Assembly: GCA_005503215.1 (NCBI GenBank)
Contig: SCNS01000022.1
Span: 16,186-80,185 of the forward strand
Direction: 5' to 3'
Length of the DNA stretch: 64,000 nucleotides
Source of the DNA: Sphingomonadaceae bacterium 3R27C6
Lineage (GTDB): Bacteria; Pseudomonadota; Alphaproteobacteria; Sphingomonadales; Sphingomonadaceae
The position numbers were made by a program, and so were the translations under genes. Below, one piece after another: positions 1 through 7,365 of this stretch (within the stretch, counting starts at the first letter, position 1; each line of letters starts with the position of its first letter). Under the pieces are notes generated by a model. The model was not told the DNA's origin. It did no database searches and saw only the letters and a list, made by a program, of their open reading frames with translations.

Positions 1-643
1 TGCCGTCGAGATGGACGCCCGCGGGCAGGTCGTCGCCCGTTTGCCCGGCCATGTCCGCCGTGACATTGTCGATCACCACATTGTTGGTGTCATACTGGAG
101 GCGGATCGCGACCCTTGAGAAGCCCTGCACGTCGACGTCGCGGATCGTCAGCCCGGTGATCGTCGCGGTGCCCGACGGCGCGCTGGAATAATTCTCGAAG
201 AAACGGCGGACATTGTTCGCGTCGACATCCTCGATGTGGAGGTTGGCGAGGTCGGCGGTGACGCGGAAGGCCGTGCCGACATTGTCGATCTGCAGGTCGC
301 GGAATATGAGATTGTCCGCGCCCGCGCCGAGCTTGAACAGCTCGTTGCCCGAGGCGTCGCCCGCCTGCCAGTCGGCCGGGCGCGAGCCGGTGAAATGTGC
401 GGCCATGGCATTGCCGGCGGAATCGATGCCGCGCACGACCACCGGCTGGCCCTCCGCCCCGCCGCGGGTGATGCCGAGGATGCCGGTGACGTTATAGTCG
501 CCCTGGTCGGCCAGCAGCAGCACCTCGCCCCCCGGTCCCGCTCTTCCGATCATATTGTTGAGCGAACCGATCGACGCTGCGTTGTTGATATCGCTGCCAC
601 TTTTGTCCCCGGAACCGGCAGGCGAGATGTACAGGCTTGGCAT
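1..643 (-). CDS. beta-helix repeat protein, N-terminal part (cut by window edge)
   Basis: The frame opens with ATG at 643, about 9 bases after AAGGGG, and runs off the left edge without a stop (214 codons visible). The protein starts MPSLYISPAGSGDKSG and then shows repeating short strands such as LIFRDLQIDNV, LHIEDVDANNV, LTIRDVDVQGF and VVIDNVTADM, spaced roughly 25-35 residues apart. This is the pattern of right-handed parallel beta-helix proteins (pectate-lyase-like fold). There is no N-terminal signal peptide. In sphingomonads such starts often belong to large RTX-type proteins secreted through a C-terminal signal, which here would lie outside the window. The substrate cannot be told. The fold is fairly sure, the function is unknown. 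The 225 bases upstream hold no gene that I can see. Confidence 0.7.
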   Translation of the reverse strand, partial: MPSLYISPAGSGDKSGSDINNAASIGSLNNMIGRAGPGGEVLLLADQGDYNVTGILGITRGGAEGQPVVVRGIDSAGNAMAAHFTGSRPADWQAGDASGNELFKLGAGADNLIFRDLQIDNVGTAFRVTADLANLHIEDVDANNVRRFFENYSSAPSGTATITGLTIRDVDVQGFSRVAIRLQYDTNNVVIDNVTADMAGQTGDDLPAGVHLDG

Positions 644-868
644 GGCGAACGACCCCTTGCTGTTACGACGAGGTTAACCTCGGCTAATCCGCCATGCTGC
701 ACTGCACTATGGTTAAGCCAGCATTAAGCTGATCATCGGAGTGGTTATCGCGATGGACCGCCTGCCCGGAGCGCAACCTGGGCGGGCGCTTAACATATTG
801 GCATAAGGGCTTTTGGAGACCGAGCCGCCGGTTCGAGGACGGCGCGATCATTACTCAAAGGGTCCGAC

Positions 869-1042
869 CTATTTGCGCGCGAAAAGCCGCAACAGGCAAT
901 AGCCCGGAACCGCCGCCAGCGCGATGACCGCCAAAATGTCAAAAAGGCCGACCGTCAGCAGCCCCGTCACGAGCGAAGCAATCGTGACAATCGCCATCAC
1001 GAGCGGCCAGCCATAGGTTCGGCGGACGGTCTGCCGGGTCAT
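869..1042 (-). CDS. 57-residue membrane protein coupled to PepSY gene
   Basis: A short frame of 57 codons starts at ATG 1042 and ends at TAG 869-871. It begins MTRQTVRRTYGWPLVMAIV and continues with two hydrophobic stretches (about residues 12-31 and 33-50) before a basic end, LRLFARK. Its start overlaps the stop of the upstream PepSY gene as ATGA, which implies translational coupling. Small two-helix proteins often accompany PepSY-domain membrane proteins in iron-uptake operons, so a helper role in the same membrane complex is likely but inferred. I do not recognise a named family. Overlap, hydrophobicity and charge pattern support it as a real gene. Confidence 0.7.
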   Translation of the reverse strand: MTRQTVRRTYGWPLVMAIVTIASLVTGLLTVGLFDILAVIALAAVPGYCLLRLFARK

Positions 1043-2178
1043 ATTGCGTCTCCGCCTTCGACCACTTCGTGGACGCGCCGCTGCAGCGACTGGCCGCGAT
1101 GCCCGATCCAGAGATAGATGCCGCTGCCGAGAATGATAATCGCGATGATGTCGAGCAGCGCCCAGACGATCTTGAGCGGCAGGCCCGCATAGTCGCCGAA
1201 GTGCAGCGGCTGCGACAGATACATGGCGCTGAGGCTGAGCGGCCAGGTCGGGACGCCGGTCAGCTTTGACGTCGCGGCGTCGACGAGCACGGGTTGATAG
1301 TTGCGCTGGTCGAGCTGCGATTGGCCGATCATGAACACGCCATAATGATGCTCGCCGCTATAGCCCGTCCCCGGATAGCTGACGAAGGCGGGTTTGAGCT
1401 CCGGCCGCGCCGCTCTTGCCTCGGCGACGGCCGTCTCGATCAGGCCGAATTGCGTGGGCGCGGGGCGGTCCGCCCATTCGCGGGTCAATTCGGCAAGCTG
1501 GTCCTTCTGCCACTGGTCATAGAGCGGCTCGTCGAGCGTGTTGATGACGCCGGTGAGCCCAACGACGAGCAGCCAGGCGGTGGCCGCGATGCCGAGCAGA
1601 TTGTGGATGTCGAGCCACTTCAGTCGCGTGCTGCGCGCCTTGCGGATCGTCCCGAACTCGAGCTTGCGCATGAAGGGACGGTAGAGCACGACGCCCGATA
1701 TGGTGGCGATGGCGAAGAGCAGGCCCATAGCGCCGAGAAAAAGCTTGCCGGGAAGGCCCGCGAACATATCGGTGTGGAGCCGCAGGATGAAGAACATGAT
1801 GCCTTCGTTGAACTGCGGCGCGGGAACGGCGGTTCCGGTGTAGGCATCGAAAAGCGCGGTCTTCATCTCGGCCGGCGGGGTATCGGCGGTGGGGCCGAGG
1901 TTGACGTAGACGATCGGCTCGTCGGGATACCAGCCGAGGAACAGCGGCCGGTTGCCCGGATATTGCGCCTTGGCGTCCTCGATCAGCCGGTCGAGATTTG
2001 CCGGCTCGGCGCCGGGTCGCGGTGCGGACAATTCGGGCTCGGCGCCCGCGAGATGCGCGATTTCCTCGCCGAAGATCAGCGGCAGGCCGGTGATGCAGAG
2101 GAGCAGCAGGAAGACCGTGCAGACAAGGCTGGTCCATTTATGGACCAGATACCAGGCCTGCACGGTCTTGCGTTTCAT
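1039..2178 (-). CDS. PepSY-associated TM-helix protein (iron-uptake operon)
   Basis: 379 residues, starting MKRKTVQAWYLVHKWTS at ATG 2178, four bases after the stop of the TonB receptor gene. The first helix (about 14-38) follows the VHKWTS motif typical of PepSY-TM proteins. A periplasmic domain follows, then helices near residues 138-162, 190-212 and 342-362. Conserved histidines sit in VHKW, LRLHTDM, LDIHNLLG and QPLHFGDY; in this family they are thought to bind heme or take part in inner-membrane reduction of siderophore-bound iron. Together with the upstream siderophore-type receptor and the coupled small protein it forms a three-gene operon. Family assignment is confident, the exact redox role is inferred. 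Confidence 0.85.
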   Translation of the reverse strand: MKRKTVQAWYLVHKWTSLVCTVFLLLLCITGLPLIFGEEIAHLAGAEPELSAPRPGAEPANLDRLIEDAKAQYPGNRPLFLGWYPDEPIVYVNLGPTADTPPAEMKTALFDAYTGTAVPAPQFNEGIMFFILRLHTDMFAGLPGKLFLGAMGLLFAIATISGVVLYRPFMRKLEFGTIRKARSTRLKWLDIHNLLGIAATAWLLVVGLTGVINTLDEPLYDQWQKDQLAELTREWADRPAPTQFGLIETAVAEARAARPELKPAFVSYPGTGYSGEHHYGVFMIGQSQLDQRNYQPVLVDAATSKLTGVPTWPLSLSAMYLSQPLHFGDYAGLPLKIVWALLDIIAIIILGSGIYLWIGHRGQSLQRRVHEVVEGGDAI

Positions 2179-2182
2179 GGCG

Positions 2183-4285
2183 TCAGAACCGGTAGCCGAG
2201 CGACGCGACGACATAGCGGCGATTGCCGCTGAAGCAGTCGCCGAAGGTGCGGCAGGCGGTGAAATAGCTCTTGTCGAAGAGGTTCGAGGCGTTGACCGCC
2301 GCAGTCCAGCGGTTCCAGTCGACCGACACCAGCGCATCAACGAGCGTGTAGGAGGGCGTCGTGATCGCGCTCGTCGGGCCGGTCGAGCGGGTATTGCCGA
2401 TATGGCGCACGCCCGCACCGATCCGCAGCAGCGCATCGGCGCCGAGCGGGACCGCCTTCACCGCCCAGAGCGACGCCTGGTCGCGCGGCACGTCGTTGAC
2501 GCGCGCGCCCTCTTCATAGGTGTAGAGGCTTTCGGAAACGCGGGCATTGTTGTGGCTATACGCCGCGGTCAGCTGGAAATTGCCGGGCAGGTCGAACGCG
2601 CCCTCGACCTCGAACCCTTTGGAGGTCACTTCGCCGGTCTGGAAGACGTTGATCGGGTCGGCGGGGTCGTTGGTCGGGCGGTTCTGCTCGACGATGTCAT
2701 AATAGGCCGCGGTGACGAGAATGCCGCGCTGCGGCTGCCACTTGAGGCCGCCTTCATACTGCCGCCCGCGCGTCGGAACATAGGGCTCGCCGGTGCGCGG
2801 ATTGATCCCCGAAACCGGCTGGAACGCCTCCGAATAGCTGAGGTAGGGCGACAGGCCATGGCCGATCTCGCCGATCAGGCCGACCTTGAAGGTCCACGCC
2901 GTATCGACGACCGCCGGGGCGCCTTCGGTCTTCGACCGCGCGCGGTCGTGGCGCACGCCAGCGACCAGCGTGACGCGGTCGGCATAGCGGATCTGGTCCT
3001 GGACATAGACGCCAAGCTGCGTGTTGCGCTGGTTGGGCAGCGCGGCATAGGGCAGCACGTCCGGCGCGACGCCGCTATTGTTCGGGTTATAGGCGTCGAC
3101 CGGCGTGATGCCGGGGGTGAACGCGCTGCCGCCCGAGGCGCCGAGCGTTTGCTCGAAATAATTGGTGTAGTCGAGGCCGACGAGGAGCTGGTGGCTGAAC
3201 GGTCCGGTGTCGAAGGTCAGCCGCGCGTTCGTGTCGCTGGTAAAGATCTTGCCGTGCGGCTTGGTCTGATAGGCGTAGCGATGCAGCGTGCGGCCCGTTT
3301 CGGCGGTGCCGTCGATGAACGGATTGGCCGGGTTCGAATAGACGTCGGGATAAAGCTCGCGGAAGGTCGCCTTGGCGTCGGTGTAACGCGCCCGCGCGCT
3401 GAGGCTGAGCAGGTCGGAAACCCGCTGGTCGACGATGAGCGTCGCCGACAGCGTGCGCTGGCGGAGCGTGTCATAATCCTTGTCGCCAAGGAAGGTGCGG
3501 TTGCTCAGCCGCCGCGCGTCACTGGGCGCGCCGATCGCCGATACGACGGGAAGGAACTGTTGGCTCGATGCCGAGCGGTCGCGCTGGTAGAGGCCGATCA
3601 GCGTCACATTGGTGTCGGGACCCGGCCGCCAGCTCAGCGACGGCTGGACGAGCACACGATTGTCGTCGAGCAGCCGCGTTTGCTGGCCCGCGTCGCGCAC
3701 GACCGCGACGATGCGGCCGGCGAGCGTATCGCCGCCGAGCGGGCCGGTCAGGTCGACCACCGCCTGCTTGCGGTCCCACGATCCATATTCGATCCGCGCG
3801 CTGCCGCCCGCTTCGAACTCGGGGCGCTTGCTGACGCTGTTGATGATGCCGCCGTTGGATGCCTGACCGTAAAGGACCGACGACGGGCCGCGCAGCACTT
3901 CGACGCGCGACAGCGTGTCGACCGCGGCGCGGGCGAAGGGCGCGAAGGTATAGAGGCTGCGCATCCCGTCGAGGAACTGGACGGGCGCGAGTCCGCGCAC
4001 GACGCTCGCGTCGCCGCGCGTGTCGAGGCCATAGGCTTCGCCGGTGACGCCCGCCGAATAGCGGAGCGTTTCCTGCAAATTGAGCGCGCCGCGGTCGCGG
4101 AAAAGCTCTTCGGTGACGACGCTGATCGCCTGCGGGGTTTCGACGAGCGGCGTGTCGCTCTTGGTCGCGGTGACGGCTCGGTCGGCGGTGACGGTGATCT
4201 CTGCGTTGGTCTGGCTTTCCTGCGCCTGCGCGGCGCCCGTCCAGGCCACCGTCACCAGCAAAGCATTGATCATTTTATATTTCAT
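2183..4285 (-). CDS. TonB-dependent siderophore receptor
   Basis: 700 residues, ATG at 4285 preceded by GGAGG six bases upstream. A signal peptide ending in GAAQAQES is followed by EITVTADRAV (TonB-box region), a plug with TPQAISVVTEELF, VEVLRGPSSVLYGQ and GGIINSVSKRPEFE, and a barrel that ends in the canonical aromatic SLGYRF. The plug signatures and length match the TonB siderophore receptor group (FhuA/FiuA/FpvA-like) rather than the sugar or peptide receptors elsewhere in this window. It is first in an operon with PepSY and a small membrane protein, and a TGCAA-N5-TTGCA palindrome lies about 48 bases upstream, so iron control is plausible. The actual siderophore cannot be read from sequence. 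Confidence 0.9.
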   Translation of the reverse strand: MKYKMINALLVTVAWTGAAQAQESQTNAEITVTADRAVTATKSDTPLVETPQAISVVTEELFRDRGALNLQETLRYSAGVTGEAYGLDTRGDASVVRGLAPVQFLDGMRSLYTFAPFARAAVDTLSRVEVLRGPSSVLYGQASNGGIINSVSKRPEFEAGGSARIEYGSWDRKQAVVDLTGPLGGDTLAGRIVAVVRDAGQQTRLLDDNRVLVQPSLSWRPGPDTNVTLIGLYQRDRSASSQQFLPVVSAIGAPSDARRLSNRTFLGDKDYDTLRQRTLSATLIVDQRVSDLLSLSARARYTDAKATFRELYPDVYSNPANPFIDGTAETGRTLHRYAYQTKPHGKIFTSDTNARLTFDTGPFSHQLLVGLDYTNYFEQTLGASGGSAFTPGITPVDAYNPNNSGVAPDVLPYAALPNQRNTQLGVYVQDQIRYADRVTLVAGVRHDRARSKTEGAPAVVDTAWTFKVGLIGEIGHGLSPYLSYSEAFQPVSGINPRTGEPYVPTRGRQYEGGLKWQPQRGILVTAAYYDIVEQNRPTNDPADPINVFQTGEVTSKGFEVEGAFDLPGNFQLTAAYSHNNARVSESLYTYEEGARVNDVPRDQASLWAVKAVPLGADALLRIGAGVRHIGNTRSTGPTSAITTPSYTLVDALVSVDWNRWTAAVNASNLFDKSYFTACRTFGDCFSGNRRYVVASLGYRF

Positions 4286-4332
4286 CGCGAACCTCCAATA
4301 TGGGAAGCGCGCTAGACGCGAATGATCGCTAC

Positions 4333-4347
4333 TGCAACCCATTTGCA
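4333..4347 (-). promoter_or_regulatory. Fur-like palindrome upstream of siderophore receptor
   Basis: TGCAA and TTGCA form a perfect 5-base inverted repeat with a 5-base spacer, 48 bases before the receptor start codon. Alphaproteobacterial Fur/Irr-type boxes are often AT-rich repeats of the TGCAA/TTGCA kind, and the genes downstream look like iron uptake. No regulator is encoded nearby, as expected for a global one. This is a candidate only. Confidence 0.4.
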
Positions 4348-4467
4348 AGAACACGATCTGCCGGCCGGGAAGATCGCGCGTTGAGCGTGCGACCGAGCAA
4401 TCCGCAACCGGACCAAGCTGGCCCCTCCGCCTGATGAACAGGCTTGGTGGAGCCGGACAGGAAGGGA

Positions 4468-5397
4468 TCAATAGGCTTTTCGATCCGGGTGCGCCAATTC
4501 GGCTTCCGAAGGCCAATGGCCCTGCGGATTTTCCCGAACGATCTCGGTCAGCAGCGCCTTTGCGCCCCTCTCGTCGCCGGCAAAGCGGCGTTCCATCGCG
4601 ATCGCGAATTTGATCGTGCTGTCGCGCGTGTCCTTGAAACCGGCGGGGTCGAGGCGACCCTGCATGATCTGGACCGCCTGATAGTAAGTGAAATTCTCGA
4701 TCAGCTTGAGCCCCGGCTCGATCTCGTTGATCGCGGCTCGCGCTTTGTCGTGCTGGCCCATCTTGCGATACGCGAGATAGGTCCAATAAGCGGTTCCGAT
4801 GTGCATGTCGTCGCGTGTGAAGTCGGGCATCACGGCGAGTGATTTGGCCATGCCGTCGACGACTGCGGGATAGTCGCCGGTCGCGAAACTGGTCTGTGCA
4901 TGATAATAAAGGATGTTGCCGCGATAAGTGCTGATCGTGAGGCCGATCGGGTTGGGCATGCCGTCGGGTTCGAAACTGTCGGGCGTATCGCCCATCAATT
5001 CCAGTGCTTTCTTATAATCGGCGAGCGCTTCCTTGAAACGGCGCGCGCGCGTGAGGTCGCGGGCGCGGAAGCGGTAGAGCTTGTAGCTGTTCGGAAATTG
5101 TTCGATCCCGGCGCTGAAGGCATCGACCGCGTCGCAGATGCGCCCCGCATAGTCGAGCCGGCGGCCGTACCAGATATGGCTGTCCTCGCGGTCCGGCGCG
5201 ATACGCAGCGCCGCTTCGGCGATCGCGATATCTTCGTCGAGAATCTTTTGCGTTGCAGCCGGATATTTCGGCACTGTCAGCGGCGTGCCGATCAGGCTGG
5301 TCGCGCAATTCCCCGCGTCGGCGCCAGGGACGTTCGCCGACGCAGGGGCTGCCGTCAGCAGCAAGGCAAGGGTGAGGGCGGAAATGCGGGGGCTCAT
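4468..5397 (-). CDS. exported TPR-repeat protein
   Basis: 309 residues from ATG 5397, whose start overlaps the stop of the upstream dipeptidase gene as ATGA. A signal peptide (MSPRISALTLALLLTAAPASA) is followed by helical TPR-like repeats: residues around HIWYGRRLDYAGRICDAVDAF, YKLYRFRARDLTRARRFKEAL and later YWTYLAYRKMGQHDKARAAI. There are no catalytic motifs. It is likely periplasmic and may bind peptide or act as a scaffold for the neighbouring dipeptidase. A second protein of the same layout sits at 12947-13942 beside another peptidase gene. The repeated pairing suggests a shared function, but its nature is unknown. Confidence 0.75.
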   Translation of the reverse strand: MSPRISALTLALLLTAAPASANVPGADAGNCATSLIGTPLTVPKYPAATQKILDEDIAIAEAALRIAPDREDSHIWYGRRLDYAGRICDAVDAFSAGIEQFPNSYKLYRFRARDLTRARRFKEALADYKKALELMGDTPDSFEPDGMPNPIGLTISTYRGNILYYHAQTSFATGDYPAVVDGMAKSLAVMPDFTRDDMHIGTAYWTYLAYRKMGQHDKARAAINEIEPGLKLIENFTYYQAVQIMQGRLDPAGFKDTRDSTIKFAIAMERRFAGDERGAKALLTEIVRENPQGHWPSEAELAHPDRKAY

Positions 5398-6458
5398 CCG
5401 ATCACCTCCTGATAGATGCGGCGGACATTCGTCCCCATGATCTTCTCGACCGTGCTTGTCGGATAGCCGAGCTTGCGCACGCCGTCCCACACCACCTCCA
5501 TGCGCCGCGGGCCGTTGAGTTCGTTGATGAACAAAGGCCAGTCGGGCTCGTGGAAATTGGCGCCCTCCTCGCGCTTCAACTCGGCGATGTAGGCGTCGGT
5601 CATCTCGACGACGCGGTGGTCGCGGTCGCTGCCGATCGCGACATGGTCGGCGCCCATCACCTTCACCGCATGGTCGATATGGCGGAAATATTCGGGCAGC
5701 GCGTCGTCGCGCTTCGTCGTCAGGAACGGCCGCATCTGGCAGATGCCGGCGACCCCGCCCTTGTCGGCGAGCAGGCGCAGGTTCGCGTCGGTCGTGTTGC
5801 GGACATTGCTGTGCACCGCCATGCACGCGGTGTGCGAGACGATCACGGGGGTCTTCGACGCAGCGATCGTGTCGGTCATCGTCGCCATGTTCGAATGCGA
5901 CAGGTCGATCAGCATGCGGCGCTCGTTCATGCGGCCGACGAGGTCGCGCCCGAAATGGGTGAGGCCGTTGGCGCCGAGTTCCTTGCACCCCGCGCCCGCC
6001 CAATTCTGGTCGTTATAGGTGATCTGCGCCGACCGCACGCCGAGCTTGTGGAACAGGTCGACATTGTCGAGGTCGCGTCCGAACTGGGTGCTGTTCTGGA
6101 AGAGGTAGAAGATCGCGAGCTGGCCGTTCGCCCGCGCGGCGTCGATGTCGCTGGTCTTCGTCGCCTTCAGGAACAGCTCGGGGTGCTTCGCGATATGCGC
6201 GTCATGGTCGAGCACCGCCTGCACGGCCTCTTCATAGGCCTGCCCCTCATAGACCTTGGGATCGCAGAGCGTGACGGTGATCGCATCGAGCCCGCTGGCG
6301 CGCATCTGGCCGATCAGCGCCGCGTCATATTCGAAGCGCACCTCGCCCATCGCGTCGAAGGTGAGGGGGCGCGTCTTCGCTCGTGCCGCCGCCGCGGGCG
6401 CGAACGCCATCGCGGCCGACAAGGCCGCCCCCGACAGGATGAAATTCCGTCTGTCCAT
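5394..6458 (-). CDS. exported M19-type membrane dipeptidase, divergent metal site
   Basis: 354 residues with an N-terminal MDRRNFILSGAAL Tat/Sec signal. The fold matches renal (membrane) dipeptidase family M19: DLSHSN (H188), VSHTA (H209), R220, HIDHAVKVMGADHVAIGSD (D278). The usual N-terminal DxHxD ligand motif is absent; residues 33-40 read TFDAMGEV. The bridging Glu of the EGG motif is also replaced, the segment reading YLFQNSTQ with Gln121. Its paralogue at 48691-49812 has the same changes, so this looks like a stable subgroup rather than decay. It is likely periplasmic, acting on dipeptides or a related amide, and is the first gene of an operon with the TPR protein at 4468. Substrate unknown. 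The start has GAGAGG upstream. Confidence 0.8.
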   Translation of the reverse strand: MDRRNFILSGAALSAAMAFAPAAAARAKTRPLTFDAMGEVRFEYDAALIGQMRASGLDAITVTLCDPKVYEGQAYEEAVQAVLDHDAHIAKHPELFLKATKTSDIDAARANGQLAIFYLFQNSTQFGRDLDNVDLFHKLGVRSAQITYNDQNWAGAGCKELGANGLTHFGRDLVGRMNERRMLIDLSHSNMATMTDTIAASKTPVIVSHTACMAVHSNVRNTTDANLRLLADKGGVAGICQMRPFLTTKRDDALPEYFRHIDHAVKVMGADHVAIGSDRDHRVVEMTDAYIAELKREEGANFHEPDWPLFINELNGPRRMEVVWDGVRKLGYPTSTVEKIMGTNVRRIYQEVIG

Positions 6459-6486
6459 CGCTTCGCCCTCTCCAATTCTCTATTGG

Positions 6487-6506
6487 AAAGAAATTAGCGT
6501 ATCGGA
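6487..6506 (-). promoter_or_regulatory. shared promoter element, dipeptidase side
   Basis: Read on the minus strand this stretch carries TCCGATACGC followed by TAATTT and CTTT. Almost the same string occurs at 25259-25279 upstream of the second XRE-cupin regulator, with one substitution and one extra T. It lies 29-48 bases before the dipeptidase start codon. It may be a regulator site or a conserved promoter core. Confidence 0.45.
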
Positions 6507-6548
6507 AAATTATTGCAAGCCCGATGATCGGGGCGGGTGCGCGGGCGC

Positions 6549-7172
6549 TCAGCCGGTGTTGACCCACAGCACGACGGCGTCTTCCTCGCTCGTCGAATAG
6601 GCGGCGTGCTGCATACTGCTGTTGATATAGATGCTGTCGCCGACGCCGAGATATGCGGGCTCATAATGCTCGGTCTGAAAGCAGATTTCGCCTTCGAGCA
6701 CATAGAGGAACTCTTCGCCGCTGTGCTGCGACCAGCTCTTGAAATCCTCGAGGCTGCGCGCCTTGATCGTCGTGACGAACGGCAGGATCTTCTTGTTCTT
6801 GAGCTCGGCGGCGATCAGCCGGTGGCGGTAGACCGCGGTTTCCATCAGGCGGCCCGCGCCGTCCATCGTGACGCTGCGCCTGCCCGCGGCATCCTGCCCC
6901 GAATTGCTCGCGAACAATTCGGTGATGTCGATGTCGAAGCCGGTCGCGAGTTTCTGCACGACGTCGAACGTCGGCGACATCTGGTCATTCTCGATCTTCG
7001 ACAATGTCGAGGCGGCAAGCGCGGTCAGCCGCCCCGCATCCTCCAGCGTCATCCCGCGTTCCTTGCGCAATTGGCGCAATCGCTCGCCCAGGTGAAAGCC
7101 TTCGGATCGAGGCCGCTTCGCGGTACGAACGGCACCCAAAACTTCCGGCTCGTCTCCATTTCTGGGCGGCAT
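6549..7172 (-). CDS. XRE-family regulator with cupin sensor domain
   Basis: 207 residues from ATG 7172, chosen because GGAG lies four bases upstream; in-frame upstream ATGs lack a ribosome site. Residues 28-87 form a helix-turn-helix domain (LRQLRKERGMTLEDAGRLT, then STLSKIEN). Residues about 130-205 form a cupin (HSGEEFLYVLEGE, GDSIYINSSMQH). This is the PuuR-like layout, in which the cupin senses a small metabolite, often an amine or amino acid. It sits between two transcription units of the peptide module and is a clear paralogue of the regulator at 25374-26039, with matching STLSKIE, HSGEE and GDS segments. Inferred to control the neighbouring dipeptidase and TonB genes. Confidence 0.85.
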   Translation of the reverse strand: MPPRNGDEPEVLGAVRTAKRPRSEGFHLGERLRQLRKERGMTLEDAGRLTALAASTLSKIENDQMSPTFDVVQKLATGFDIDITELFASNSGQDAAGRRSVTMDGAGRLMETAVYRHRLIAAELKNKKILPFVTTIKARSLEDFKSWSQHSGEEFLYVLEGEICFQTEHYEPAYLGVGDSIYINSSMQHAAYSTSEEDAVVLWVNTG

Positions 7173-7295
7173 AAATCTCCAATCCTTCACTTGCTCGAGA
7201 TCGCATGGCATCGGCCGATGGGGACGGCTGGGGGAAGAGGTCCGGCCAATCAGCCGCCGCCATCTATAAGGCACAAATTTCCGATAGGCTACGAT

Positions 7296-7318
7296 ATTGG
7301 CATATCCGCTATGCCAAT
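7296..7318. promoter_or_regulatory. 9-base inverted repeat upstream of XRE-cupin gene
   Basis: ATTGGCATA and TATGCCAAT form a perfect inverted repeat with spacer TCCGC. It lies 124-146 bases before the XRE-cupin start and just past the 3' end of the TonB gene at 7366. The perfect arms in GC-rich DNA suggest an operator, most simply for autoregulation. Confidence 0.5.
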
Positions 7319-7365
7319 GCCGTATGTGCCCACCGGAAATACGCGTCGATCTCTAACAGACGAGA

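Noticed and set aside
1952..4315. A 787-codon open frame on the plus strand
   Set aside because: It lies antisense to the TonB receptor and PepSY genes, has Arg/Asp/Ala-biased composition typical of GC-rich shadow frames and no domain or signal.
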